Source of the DNA: Cyclina sinensis
Taxonomy: Eukaryota > Mollusca > Bivalvia > Venerida > Veneridae
Assembly: GCA_012932295.1 (NCBI GenBank)
Contig: JAAONU010000003.1
Coordinates: 29,188,361 to 29,252,360, forward strand
Reading direction: 5' to 3'
DNA length: 64,000 nt
Part shown: in pieces, positions 13,401 through 25,083 of the stretch
How positions within the stretch are numbered: the first letter of the stretch is position 1
Layout of the letters: the number at the start of each line of letters is the position of its first letter
Notes under the pieces: model-generated
Databases searched by the model: none
Seen by the model: only the letters and a program-made list of their open reading frames with translations
Told to the model about the DNA's origin: nothing
Translations under genes and position numbers: made by a program

Positions 13401-16400
13401 AGAAGGTGAATCAAGCGGAGGAAATTCTGTGCCAAAAGTCAAGGACAGTAGAGCTGTGACAACACTCAGTTCTAAATATGCATCTGTATTGCACACTATG
13501 GCAGTTAGAAATGCTGCAGCCCAAAATGCATCAAAAATGAATGTGTCAAACAAAAGTAGTCCCAAAACTGGTGGAAAAATCATAGTGCATGGCATTAATG
13601 GTGAAGACAGGAACGTGCAAAGTGGTGATACAGACAAAAATACTACAGGGAATATTACTGAAAATGTCACTGAAAATGTTAGAAAAGTTGCTGAAGATTC
13701 GAAAGTAAACAAAAGTACTAAAAATAACAGCAAAGCATCAGAAGCAAAATCTAATACTTCAGCATCAAATGCAAAGAAAAAAGCAGCACAAAAAATGCAA
13801 AATGTTTTGCAGGTCGTACCTACTAGACTGACTGAAAATATCTTAAGAACTGCTCCAAAAAGTACTGTAAAAGAGGAAAAAATTGTGACAAAATCTGTTC
13901 CTGTAAAGCAAGGAGACAATGTGAATAAATCAGAAAAACAGGAAACTATAAGTAATATAAATATGCATTTATCACCCTCTGCAGAAGTTGAAAGTAGGAT
14001 CTCTCCTCAGGAAAACAGGACAAAGAAATCTGATGGTTCAATGAAAGATAAAGTTAACAGTGGAAAAAATATTGAAAAAAGTAATAACATGCAAGTAACA
14101 GAAAAAGATAATTTATCTCAGACAGCTAACACATTAGTGACTGAAATTTCTAGTAGTGAATCAGACATAAACAAAAACATAAAGCAATCTGGATCTGCTC
14201 ATACAGTGAATAGACAAGGTGCACAATCTAGAAATTCTGCTTTTAATGCTTCTAAAAGTGCTGGTTCTAACCAAAGACAAATGGGAAACGTTCAGAAAAC
14301 TTCCTCAGATTACATTCCAAGGTTTCCCTCACCCAATATCTCAAAAGCAAACAGTACACCTTCAAATAAAACTATCAACAAAGTAAACTCAGCAAGTAAT
14401 ATGGATAACAAAGCATTGAAAGGTGCTACAAAAACTGATTCAAACATATCTAAAGATACTATTAAAACAAAATCTTGTCTCCCAGCACAGAAATCTTCTG
14501 ATTCTAGTTCACCGACAGAATTAGTTTCATCATCAGTTGGTTTATCAGCTTCTGCACTGAAATCTTACAATATGGCAGGTGTTCAAAGTTTAGCCAAATG
14601 TTCTAGTAGTAGTTCTTTAACCTCAGATACTTCCAGCATGGCAAACAAATCTGTGATTTCTGATAACATTGTAAGAAATCATTCATTAGTTTCTAAATCT
14701 GTATCTGAGCCTTTGCAAAATGCTTCAAAAGTATCGAATGCAAGTATTGTTAGTAAAAGTGTGTCCCAAATGCCAAGTGTAGGAACAGTTGGAAATGATA
14801 AATGTCAGAGTAAGGGTTTGCTTCGGTCTTCTTCAATGACAACAATTGATGAAGCAAAGGAAAAGAAATTGATGTCTTCTTCAGACACTAAAATAGGATG
14901 TGTTAATGAGTCAAAAAAAGTAAGGCCATCAAGTGATGGCCCGCTTGGAACTGCGGGCTCAGATAGTAACAATACAAAGTCTCCTCTTGTTGACATAATA
15001 CCAGACTGTGCTCCAAGAATTAATAGAAAAAACTATATGGACATTAATAATCCAGTGAATACCCCAGTTATAGTAAATCCTTTTGAAGAATTAGAGCAGA
15101 AAAGGGCATTAACTGCAACTGATTTTGGTTTTGTTGTTAACAAACCCAGTGTAGAAAGATCCAAAACACAGGTTTCATTTAAGGGAAGAAATGCTAAGAG
15201 TCCAAAGAAAGGAGCGAATAGTTTAAAACCATCTTCTGCAAGTACAAGAGGTTCAAGTGCAAGAAAAAGAAGGTCCAGAAGTAAGGATGCGAATAAATCT
15301 GATACAGAAAATGCTTGTCCTAAAAGCGGGAAATCTGGGAGAAGGGTACGATCAGGAAAGAGGAAGCGTAAGATTCCTGAAAACCAGCTTGCCAAAGAAA
15401 ATGAAAAATCAGATGTTGCTTTAATAGGTGGGATAGGATGGCATATTGCAACCTCATGCATTGACAAATCAGAGGCAGATGCAGTGGTTGTAAGTCAGAT
15501 AGACTCCAGTGAATCAGAAGGAGAAGAGTTTGATGTGCCAAGAATGCATTCCCCATTACATATTGCAATTCCTGATGATACCCTACAAGTGCCAAATGCT
15601 TTAGACACACCTTCTTCAGTGTATTCACCTCGATTTAGAGAGGTTAGACCAAGCTGTGATAAGGAAGAGGAAGATTTGCCATATTGTGAAAATGACGGCT
15701 ACAGACCTATGAACTTAGACATGACACAGAACAGTTTAACACAGCAGAATAGAGCTGGTGTTATCGTAAAACATGACATGCCTGGTGATATTAGTGATTT
15801 CTTGTCTAAACTCAGGGAAGATGATAGTGAAGTATTTGATGATGACAATGATCTGTCAGATGATGAATATGGTGATGAAAATTTTGATAATGAGGATGAT
15901 TTTAATGATAGGTTGCATAAAGAGGTCAAAATTGGACAATTAACGCCTATCCCAGAATCACTTTCTCTGTCAAACACTCAGTCTACATTACAACATGTAG
16001 CAAAAACAGTTAATGCTATAAATAAGTTTGACCAGGCTGTAAAAGACGATGATCTGAATAAACTGTTAGGTTCAACTCCAAGGGATAGAAGTTGTCGGAA
16101 TGTAAGTAAAATTGAACCTCAGAGAAACAGTGGAGGATCTATGAGATCTTCTCCATCACAGAAAAATTCAAAACAATCTGTTACAAGTTCTGCTTACTCC
16201 AGGGTTTTACCGTCTAGAAATTCCTCATCAAAATCAAACATGTCAAGAACTTCAAAGCTTAGTTCTGAAATAAGAGAAAAGGCAAATAAGATTTTCGGTA
16301 ATTCACAAGTTGCAGAAAAATACAGTGTTACAAGAGAATCCACTTCAGGAAAAAGTTTGGGTAACAAAAATGAATCTGATAATTTAATGAGAAGTAAATC

Positions 16401-19400
16401 AAGGGAGAAACTTTGTGAAGTTGAGCAAAATAATTCATTAGGAAGTAAAAATAGAATTTCTAGTGGATCAACAAATTCTGAGACAAATTCTGAAACAAAG
16501 GAGAGAATTGATTCCAAAATATTAGACCTTAAAAAGCTACTTGCTGAAAAAATGCAAACAACACAAAAGCTTTTGGAAGAGTCATCACCATATAACTCAT
16601 ATAAGAGAAGGAAACAAAGCGAAAGTGCTCAAGAAAATATTTGTAATGAAAGTGTATTATCAAATGATGTAAAGTTGAATATTAAAGATCTAACTGAAGA
16701 GAACCTGAAAGCTTTGGATACTTATAGAACAGATGATGAAACAAAGTCAACAAGAAGCTCAAGAAAAGAGAGGAGATTTTCTGAAACAAAAAAGGTTGAG
16801 GAAAATGATGAGGATATTAAAGAAGTTATTGATGAGATATTAAGCAGCACATTTCCATCTTCAAAGTCAAATGTTAAAGTAGGTAGTAGTTCATTAAGAA
16901 GTGCTAGTAGTACTTTGACTGAAGCTGATAGAAAGGTTTTAAAGAAAATGGTCCAAGAGAATCAGGCTTCACCTTTTCATGCAAAAGAATCTGTAAGAGT
17001 TTCTAGTTCTTTTGACGAAAGTATTACCCTTAACAAGGATAATCCTGAACTAATGAAAAGATTTACTGCTGAAAATTTCAAAATGGGTCAGAAAGTGAAA
17101 GCTATGATTGATGCAGGAGCTGATAGAACAAAAGTTAAAGCAATGGTTAAGGCTGATACTGAAGCTAAACAACTTGCAAGGATAATGAACAGTTTTAGAC
17201 ACATGGAGTTATATGCTGGACCACACAGTACAAATAATAGGTCGTCTAGAAAAGAAACACCAAGGAAAGATGGAGAACACATGCATAAAAGTCTGTCACG
17301 CTTTGATAATCCTCTTCATTCACATCAGATGGGCATTCCACCTAGACCAGGATCAGCAGGGGCTGGAAGAATGAGGCCTGGAAAGTTTACAGAAATAAAG
17401 GGAGGCAAATCAGCATCTCATGTTGGAGAGAGGGCAAACAGTCCAATAAATGTACCAAAGGTTAGTAGGTTCACTTATTTGCCATGATATACAGTTAAAA
17501 CAAATAATAAAAATAAAACCTTCGTTATAACTCACTGTATAATTATTTATTACACAGACATTGTATGTGGAATGAAACCATTTCATTTCAAGTTTTGAAT
17601 AATATTTTCGCTTAAACTTTGAAAAAAAAGAAACTTTATTTTTTACTTTTCAGTATGTACCAAAATACTCAGTAACCTTTCTTTACTCAGTTTCTTCTTT
17701 TCAGCTTTAAACAAAGTATTTTTGTATTATTTGTACTTTTTGGCATAAGACAGGCTGTCAGAATTTTACTGTAAAAAAACGGAATCCCATCCAATTTTGT
17801 GTACTGCCAACGGTAGGGCATTGAAAGTATATAAATAGTTGTATGTCCCAGAAAATTGGCTCAAATCCGGAAATTCGATATCGATATCCCGGAAATGGCC
17901 AGAAAAATTATGGCAGGTATGATTTTACAAGGTATGTTGCATAATGCCTCTTCAGAAGTGTATTACAGTAAATTTTATTCCAAAAAAAAAATGAATAGGC
18001 TTTTATACTTAATGTGTTCTTTCTGCAATGATGCACTCTGTATTTTAGGATCTTGCTGATGAGTTTAAGAGAAGTCCATTTAGACAAGTCAGCAGTGTCC
18101 AGGATGAAAATATTGATGTTCTTGCAAATGTAATCAGAGTCACTTCTCAGAGTAGTGAGGTAAAAATAATGAGAATTTTTCTTTATATTTATTTTTAGAT
18201 CATTGAATTGATATAATATCTCGATCATTTTAGTAGCCTTCATTTTTTACTGTTACATTGTACAAGTTTGACCTTCCAGAATTAATGTAGTTTTACAATT
18301 TCATTACCATACTTATTTAACTTCACAGTTCAGTCATGTGCTGAAAGGGCTTTCAGCAGTTGCTATCGTACATATGGCCTGCAGTTCTTTCACAAGTTTG
18401 TTTAGTTTATATATTAAACTTATTTATTTCTACATTGATTGGGAAACAAGTTCTTGCCACTTATATTAGTCCCTCTTGCAACTTTGTGGGATGTAGTTCA
18501 AGTACAATATATTCATGCTTTTGTACCTCAGGAAGATCACATGAGTCTTGAAGATGATGAGATGGAGAGAGCAGATAGTGCATGTACAACTCTAAGTTCT
18601 CATTCTTCTTTTCTTGAGGAAACCATACAGTGGAAGAAAGGTAACATCCTGGGGAAAGGCGCATTTGGAACTGTAAGTGTTTAGCTTGAAATTCTTTCTT
18701 ACTTTTTTTCTCATTTAAATACTTTCAGACCTGGCTAAGGAGAGCTTGAATGAATTTTTAGATAATTTCAGAGGCTTCAGTACTGAGACTTGCTTACTGC
18801 TGGGTGGTTAGTCTCACTTCATGGAAATTATTATCGTTAAAGTTTCAGTTAAAAAGGAAGCACAAGTTTTAGAATTTATAACAGTGAATATAATGGTGGG
18901 GGTTAGTTTGTGTCATGTGCATTCTTGTTTGATTTTCTAGATTTTACCAAAATTTTACCAATTTTATGTTCAAGTATAGGGTTTTCTTTGAACTTTTCAT
19001 GTGTACTTGGTGTAGGTTTGGTGTGGTTTGACGAGTGAAGGCCAGCTTATAGCTGTGAAGCAAATAGAGTTAAATACAACAAACCAGAGTAAAGCCAAGA
19101 AGGAATATGAGAAGGTCCAAGAAGAGGTAGAACTGCTGAAAACCTTGGAACATAAAAACATTGTTGGGTACTATCTTTATGCTAACCCTTATTTATGTTG
19201 AGTATTCAAATTTTTGTGTTATTCTCTATCAAAGATTTTAGTTATCTTTAAATAATGTGTGATAACATTGATAGGATAGTTTTATGTAAATGTCTTTCAT
19301 ACATTTAAGTTATAATGTTGATAAGAATTTTACATATATCTACATAATCAGTCCTTTCTTTGGGAAAAAAAGTTCAAACTGCAACGTTTGTTCATATTTT

Positions 19401-21637
19401 CAGTTATGAATGCAATACTGAATTTTAGACAAGAAATTTATAAAAGCTTGCTTTATATAATTATAAGACATAAAATAAAGAATATTTGCATTAACCTCTC
19501 AGAGTCGTTCACATTTCTATGAATATCTAGTAATACACAGGTTTTCTGTCTTGGCAGGTATTTAGGTACAAGCCTTGAGGACAGTGTGGTCAGTATATTC
19601 ATGCAGTTTGTACCAGGCGGCTCTATTGCCAGTATACTGGCCAGGTTTGGTGCCCTAGACGAGGCTGTATTCAGGAAATACACTAAACAGATCCTTGAAG
19701 GGGTAGAATACTTACATGCAAATGATGTTATCCATAGGTACTATTGTTTTCTGTGTATATCTGAAAATCTTTTTTCTTTTTTACTGTGCTTGATTAATAT
19801 TTAGTCATGGTAGAGTGACAGGTTTTGTCTGCATAGAGGCTTCCTTGAAACTTGAAGGTATTCAGAAGTTTGATTTTTGATTTGTATGTAATAGATCTAG
19901 TTTTTTGGTGTGGCCAGTGGATGTTGTTCATAAAACTTGTCAGTGTTGGATAAGAATGAATTCAGACTTGTCATGGTGTTTGAATATGGCATTTCCAACT
20001 GAAGGATTTACTCTCTTGAAAGACCTATTTTTGTGTGGCTGTGAATGTTTTAAGTTGGGTGTCTGTAATCTTTTTTCTAAATACTGACAGTGGGCTAATG
20101 AAATCTATAAATGAATGTGTAAGATTAAATCTGAAAATTGATCTTGTTTTTAACCCAGATACATATTACAACTTATGTTTTGAACTTAACACTGTATTAC
20201 AGGGACATCAAGGGTGGAAATGTTATGCTAATGCCAAATGGTGTAATTAAGTTGATAGACTTTGGATGTGCAAAACGACTGTGTATAAATCTGAGTATGG
20301 GTCAGTCACAGATACTTAAGTCTATGAAGGGCACACCATACTGGATGGCACCAGAGGTTGTCAATGAGACAGGACATGGAAAGAAATCAGATATTTGGTG
20401 AGTGTACTTATGGATAAACGCAGTAAGGTTTATTTGTGTATCTGAGTTGTTTTCAGTGGTATATATCAAAATATTTACCAGTTTTCAGCAAATAAAGAGA
20501 ATAATTCAGTAACCTTTTGATCACTGCAGGGGATCTTAGGGTCACCTTGTTGGTACTCGGAGAAGTTCACTGAATAGTTTTATGTGAAGCTGTCTGATCA
20601 GATGTCAGTCATTAAGTTTAAAACACCTTTAGTCCTTTTACAACTGAATATTTAAAGGTACAAAGGAAAGCGCAATGCCAAGTGGCATTTACCACAGTAA
20701 TGTCTAAAATATACTAGAGAAAATTATCAATTTTCCTGGAAAAAGCTCTGATCATCTGATATTAAACTGTCAACTATTGATTATGAAAGCTAATTATGTA
20801 GATATGGTAAGTAGTTAAGAAAGTAAATTGTTCATTACAGTGGATGAGTTACTACAAATAATAAAAGTATCCTATAAATAAGCACTGTGCCCAGTTGACC
20901 TTTAGGTCAATACTTCATGTAATTTATATTATATAAACTGAATTGAATGTAAAATTAGCATGCTCCAGGTAGCGTAAGTAAGTATGATTAAGTATAAATT
21001 TGACTCATTTTTGGAGGAAGTTCCATATTAATACTATCATATATTGTCAATATATATATAGATATATGTGTAATGTTTTGTATCAAAGGAGTGTAGGTTG
21101 CACTGTGTTTGAGATGGCTACAAGGAAACCACCCTGGGCTGACATGAACCCAATGGCAGCTATATTTGCAATAGGGTCAGACAAACCTGTACCACAGTTA
21201 CCTGACAAATTCACAGAAGAAGCCAGGGAATTTGTTAACTGCTGTCTCACAAAGTAAGTAGTCGACCAGGACAAGTTATACGAGTTACTGAACTACAAAG
21301 AGAGATACATTGTTTAGAGAATGCTCATTATCATTATACAAAAGCAGTGATTGAGCTTTACTATACAATCTTCTGTTGTGTCTTTTTGGCTTTCAAAATG
21401 ATTGTGAGTAACATCATTCAGGGATTTTTACTACACAAAGCGGTTGTTTTTTAATACTTCAATCACACTTTCTAATATTTGTCCATTTTAGTATATCTGT
21501 AGTCTACCTTAGAACATAATGTCTTAATCCTGTTGTTTCCTTATACCAGAGACCAGACCAAAAGATTATCAGCAACTGAACTACTGCAGTCACCATTTAT
21601 GAAACGAAGATCAAAGAAAAACTCTTCCAACTGCTGA
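1..21637 (+). CDS. MAP3K19: MAP3K19-like (YSK4/RCK) kinase with N-terminal ankyrin repeats, 5'-partial
   Basis: Phase-consistent coding exons: <1-124, 2211-2371, 3311-3426, 3858-3997, 4453-4713, 5006-5057, 5167-5370, 8170-8248, 8521-8714, 8849-9049, 10851-11054, 12597-12712, 12985-17460, 18049-18159, 18532-18672, 19016-19167, 19558-19737, 20203-20397, 21089-21253, 21550-21637 (TGA); about 2,450 residues in the window. Exons 1-5 encode ankyrin-type repeats (APLHCASLTGNADCINTLL; HGANVTLTDDRGLTPLDFA). Then comes a long Ser/Asn/Lys-rich linker and a C-terminal kinase of about 265 residues with GKGAFGTV loop, AVKQIE lysine, HRDIKGGNVM catalytic loop, LIDFGCA and GTPYWMAPEV. The kinase matches what I know of vertebrate MAP3K19, a MAP3K reported upstream of JNK/p38. 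The exon 7 acceptor (5165-5166) is weak and pyrimidine-poor; a microexon could be missing. Exon 1 is open to the window edge, with no ATG in frame, so the start lies upstream. Confidence 0.88.
2566..3006. mobile_element. 441 bp MITE with ~22 bp terminal inverted repeats, TA target site
   Basis: The left end (TTTTAAAGCGACTGACCCAC from 2567) is matched in inverted orientation by the right end (GTGAGTCAGTCGCTTTAAAA, ending 3006). TA occurs on each outer side (2564-2565, 3007-3008), as for Tc1/mariner-type elements. No transposase ORF is present. It sits in intron 2 of the MAP3K19-like gene and carries a tRNA-like segment on the minus strand. Confidence 0.7.
2689..2766 (-). repeat. tRNA-like (class II) segment, SINE head
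   Basis: On the minus strand there is an A-box-like TGGCTCAGTGGTCTAGA and a B-box-like GGGTTTGAATCC separated by a long variable region, as in Leu/Ser-type tRNAs. It lies inside the MITE at 2566-3006 and lacks a paired acceptor stem, so it is a tRNA-derived repeat, not a tRNA gene. Confidence 0.6.
4836..4869. repeat. Poly-T tract
   Basis: Run of about 32 T in intron 5 of the MAP3K19-like gene. Similar homopolymers occur at 24925-24955 (T) and 31630-31670 (A). Confidence 0.9.
5769..7138 (+). mobile_element. Helitron/pearl-like (HINE) element with ~157 bp tandem core
   Basis: It starts with ATCCCCCCGCC (5769-5779), itself half of a palindrome, then a GTCC/GTGC-rich stretch, then five close copies of a ~157 bp unit (about 5850-6610). 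A second head begins near 6690 with two more divergent units. Near the right end GGCGGGGGGAT (7102-7112) is the exact inverse of the head, followed by hairpin CCATGT-GTA-ACATGG (7116-7130) and CTCTTGTT. Comparison with the intact MITE at 42465-42670 shows clean insertion into a T tract with no target duplication. Sub-terminal inverted repeats, minisatellite core, 3' hairpin and T|T insertion match Helentron-associated and bivalve pearl elements. No Rep/helicase is encoded. Confidence 0.75.
5850..6610. repeat. Tandem repeat, ~157 bp unit, 5 copies
   Basis: Units start TTTTGTCTGGAGCATAACTC and run through GCACATTGGTAGGTAGTGCA to the next copy about 157 bases on. Only scattered substitutions and short indels separate the copies. 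They form the core of the element at 5769-7138; two more diverged units follow at about 6757-7040. Confidence 0.9.
10111..10183 (+). repeat. tRNA-like SINE head
   Basis: A-box-like TGGCTCAGTGGTTAGAG followed about 40 bases on by B-box-like AGTTGGAATCCC. No acceptor-stem pairing, so a tRNA-derived repeat or pseudogene in an intron of the MAP3K19-like gene. Confidence 0.5.
10363..10403. repeat. Poly-C plus (CA)n microsatellite
   Basis: A run of C followed by about 12 CA units in the intron between the exons ending 9049 and starting 10851. Confidence 0.9.
11195..12065 (+). mobile_element. Pearl/HINE-like repeat with ~180 bp tandem units
   Basis: The head has a short palindrome (GCAAATGAAGTTTGC, about 11200) and a GTCGGTCAGTCTGTC stretch. 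It is followed by about four to five diverging units of 175-185 bp, each with a TTTGACnTCnTTACCTT-like start, a GGAATnGTCACTnGGCAAT centre and an AGTTATTGCCCCTTGAACTT end. The layout is that of the element at 5769-7138 but the sequence is unrelated. No clear hairpin tail was found. Confidence 0.6.
12985..17460 (+). CDS. MAP3K19: Giant 4.5 kb linker exon of the MAP3K19-like gene
   Basis: One exon of 1,492 codons in phase 0 at both ends (acceptor TTTTAG at 12981-12984, donor GTTAGT at 17461). The product is Ser/Asn/Lys/Thr-rich and looks disordered. Visible sub-regions: a basic stretch near 15240-15370 (RKRRSRSK, RVRSGKRKRK, likely nuclear-localisation-like), an acidic run near 15820-15910 (DDDNDLSDDEYGDENFDNEDD), and a more structured-looking C-terminal part from about 16500 with Leu/Lys heptad-like spacing. 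Reading continues for nine codons past the donor to TGA at 17485, so intron retention would give a kinase-less protein. Vertebrate MAP3K19 also has a long non-kinase N-terminal region, but I see no clear alignment. Confidence 0.85.
18532..21637 (+). CDS. MAP3K19: Kinase-domain exons of the MAP3K19-like gene
   Basis: Six exons (18532-18672, 19016-19167, 19558-19737, 20203-20397, 21089-21253, 21550-21637) encode the full STE11-type Ser/Thr kinase. All catalytic elements are intact: glycine-rich loop split by the first intron, VAIK-type Lys (AVKQIE), HRD Asp (split by the intron after 19737), DFG Asp, and APE. The insert between DFG and the GTPYWMAPE activation segment (CAKRLCINLSMGQSQILKSM) corresponds in position to the MAP3K19 insert. 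The protein ends shortly after the last helix with a basic tail and Cys (KRRSKKNSSNC). The enzyme should be active. Confidence 0.92.
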
Positions 21638-23910
21638 ATGTCCACCTGATACAATAGTTTGACTAAGAATATAAATGTGCCTGCAAGGATTTAACAAAAT
21701 GGGCCGTTCGGAAGCCTCATTTTAACAGTGGCTGATTTTATGCATAGGGATAGAATGAGTTGTTTGTAGTGTTAAAGCTCAATGAAAGAGATTATTATTG
21801 TTTGATGATAAAGAATTCTTTCTAGGAATTGATAAAGTGTACAGCTCGAAAGTCAGTTCTGACCAATATCACAGTAGGGCAAAAATGTTGATGTACTGTT
21901 GGGTTAGAAGTTGTGAGAGAAATTTTTAACATGAAAGAGATGACTTTGTCATAATTCTGACTACAATTTATCAAACTTGCATTTAAGGACTGGCATGTTT
22001 ACTGTCTGATATGAAAATATTGTTCCTTGAGCTTTAGTTATGTAAGTGGAATTTGTGGTAGAGAATGGACTCACCACCTCACTTTGTTTCTAGAGTTAGT
22101 GAAAAGATCCTGAATTAAATCATGACAGCCACAAATGCCTTTAGATTTGTTAAGGTAGAATATTATAGTTTGTTCAGCTAAAAGTATAAAGATGTCTGCG
22201 GTGTCAGACTGCAAAATATCATTGCCATGTTTTTTTACACAGATTTAAAATACATTGTTGCCAGCATGAGTTTTGGTCATATTGATAGGCTGACTTAATG
22301 AAGTACATGGAGTTTATTTCCTTTTCTGGACATTGGAAAAAACTTTTATAATGTGTATTAAAGAAACTGAAGAGGTAAAATGTATGTACTTCTTGAATCA
22401 TTCACATAAATGCAATGTTGTTATTAAGTATATGTTTCATTTTTTTTTTCTGAAAACTCTTTCATTGTGTTCATTTTAAATAGTTTATAATATATTATGA
22501 ATTATATTATCATATAATGAATATTTGATATGAATCATGCATATGTTTAGCAAACTGTGATATTTCAGAGTCATACTGCCTATAGGTTTGGCATTATCTT
22601 ATTCTAACCATATCTTTGTTGATTTTTGTTTCAAAAGACATCATTTCAGTTTAACTAGAAATGGTTTCTGGCTTATCACATATTCATTATATTTTAAAGC
22701 TTGTAACCTTGTAGTATCTGCATTCTCAAATGCATACATGCTATAAACATCTATACTTTAATATTATCGGATACTTAGTACTAATGTTAATGTCAAAATG
22801 AAGTTCAGAAAAATTCATATGGCTTCTGTTGCTAAAAATGCACCTGAATTTCTAGTGAGAGAAAGTCAAAACTTATGTCAGATGTGAAGCTGATTTTATA
22901 TCTGTTTGATTTTGAAGTATTTTGACATTTTTAAGCTGGAGAATGTGTTTAAGTTGTATAGCATCATGTATAAATTGTGTATTTTGTATGAATTTAGAGC
23001 AGTCATGAACCTGTTGATTATAACAGTGCATTTATCTGAAGTATGGGTAATGTCTTTACACGGATACTTCTTATTCTAACATTCCTTAGACTTCACTATT
23101 TCTTTTTTCATAAATATCAGTCTTCTAGTGTTTGCCCTGTCTCCTATTGGTACATTTGTATTTACATTCAATTTTGTCTTTAAAGACAGATTTATCTTTT
23201 TTTCTAAATGTTTTCCTTGAAGACAGATTTATCTTTTTTTCTAAATGTTGTCTTTAAAGACAGATTTATCTTTTTTTTTCTAAATGTTGTCTTTAAAGAC
23301 AGATTTATCCTTTTTTCTAAATGTCTTCTTTAAAGACAGATTTATCTTTTTTTTCTAAATGTTTTCTTTAAAGACAGATTTATCTTTATTTCTAAATTTA
23401 ATGGATAGTGTAGTCAGAATATTGTCAGGAACATTTACTAACATTCTGGCATGGAGGTTGTTGTGGTACTGAAGTAAATGTTTTAAAGATTTAACAGGGT
23501 GTCATATGGGGGTAATGCCAACATACTCTTAGTTATTATTTTCATGTATGCTGAACAAAATTATTACAAACAATAATTTTAAGATCTATAGTTTCAAGAG
23601 TTTTATTTCTCTATTGCTGAATATTGTCTGTGATAAAGAGATCTTCACCAGTGAAAGGTTACACAGCAATTCCTGATCGTTACTGATTGATTGCACTATA
23701 GCAAATTATGTATTTTACTGCTGACATTCAAGGGAATGGTAATGTACTGTCAGTTGACATACTTTAGATATAGTTTGTATATATTTAAATTGCCTTTATT
23801 CAACTGCTTGGATATTTTGTATAAATCTATATAATTTGTCTTCCACTGTTTCATCATGACACATGATAATAACATGGAATATCTTAATAAAATGGTAGAA
23901 ATCAAACTTT
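21638..23910 (+). other. 3' UTR of the MAP3K19-like gene
   Basis: AT-rich non-coding sequence after the TGA at 21635-21637. The best polyadenylation signal is AATAAA at 23886-23891, followed within 30 bases by a T-rich stretch, giving a UTR of about 2.25 kb. It contains the palindromic tandem repeat at 23178-23396. The end is inferred, not proven. Confidence 0.55.
23178..23396. repeat. Tandem repeat, ~38-40 bp unit with GTCTTTAAAGAC palindrome
   Basis: About six head-to-tail copies of a unit reading GTCTTTAAAGACAGATTT followed by ATC, a T run and CTAAATGT. The 12-base core GTCTTTAAAGAC is a perfect palindrome in most copies. It lies in the probable 3' UTR of the MAP3K19-like gene, so the transcript could form a row of short hairpins. 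Confidence 0.85.
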
Positions 23911-24921
23911 GTTTTTCTTTTATTTAATGGTTTCGTCTCTGTACTCCAAGCTATGTGAAAATATACCATATTAATTGGTAGGCAGTCAGGATTTACGATT
24001 ACCCTTGATAATGATATAGAGGATATTTGTTTGTTTTTGTAGAAGATGAGAATTTATTTCATCGAGGGAACACCATATGTGATATTTTCACGAGTGGCGC
24101 AGCCACGAGTGAAAATATCAACATATGGTGTTCACGAGATGAAATAAATTCCCATCTTCCACTAAAAAACAAACAAATTTTCTTTTTATTTTATGCCAAC
24201 ACGTCAAAAATGGGTATTTTATGACATTTTTAATCAAGGCCTTCAATAAATTCCCCATGGTGAGCACCAAATCTGTTAATGCGTACTTTGGTTACTCCGC
24301 ACAAAAAAAGTGCAGACAATCTCCAATACATATGATAACTTTACTTCTGCTGAAATAAACTGAATACACTTTCATCAAATAACATTTATTTTTCTCTACA
24401 CAGTTTATCAATATTTATTGAATTTTAGCCATACATACTTTAATTATAAAAGGGGATTAATACCGAGTAATATTCAATCAATTGAATTGAAAGTCGGCCA
24501 TATTGGATATTGTCCATGTGAGTTATGTAAACAAATCAGACATTTTTAATAATTTATGGCGAATTTCATCATTGTTCACAACTAGTTAGGCTCAGGAATT
24601 CAATATTATAATTGGATTTAACAAGGTAAATAAATTTCACTCGCTGTCACAGTCTGAAATACAGCGGATTCTCTTGTATTTACGTGGTGGGGAAATTCCT
24701 GAAGTTTCATCAAGCAGTAGTTCCGGCACAAACAGTGGATTATCAAAATGGTAATTTCACTGATTCAAAACAGTGGATTATCACTTTTATCTCACTGATA
24801 TTTCCCTATATTTCATTGGTAGGCATAAAATAAAATAAAAATAATTCATGTATTAGTAAACTAGATCACATTAGAGTCGGATTAGTCATACTCTAAGTGA
24901 AATGAAAACAGTTGGGAGGGA

Positions 24922-24958
<37 letters not shown>

Positions 24959-25083
24959 CAACTGTGTTAGAATGAGTTTACTTGAAACCACCACCATGAG
25001 GTCCCCATAAAAAAAACCTGTAGGTGAAGTAATGTAAATATGTGTGCATGGAAATGTTAAAATTTTAGAGCATATAACGGAAA
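23911..25083. other. Convergent intergenic region
   Basis: Spacer between the 3' ends of the MAP3K19-like gene and the 848-residue gene. It contains the foldback element at 24024-24845, two copies of ACAGTGGATTATCA near 24731 and 24772, and a poly-T tract at 24925-24955. No coding sequence was recognised. Confidence 0.6.
24024..24180. repeat. Long imperfect hairpin (~75 bp arms)
   Basis: The left arm, from TTTGTTTGTTTTTG through AATTTATTTCATCGAGGGAA to CACGAGTGGC, is repeated in reverse complement with few mismatches, centred on GGCGCAGCC at about 24096-24104. A second inverted pair, TTTTTATTTTATGCC (24183-24197) and GGCATAAAATAAAATAAAAA (about 24832-24851), suggests a larger foldback element of about 800 bp between genes 1 and 2. 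Confidence 0.75.

Noticed and set aside
13245..13919. 224-codon minus-strand open frame, and others at 15033-15467, 15699-15977, 16194-16517
   Set aside because: Shadows of the Ser/Lys-rich giant exon; their Phe/Leu-rich composition follows from the plus-strand codons.
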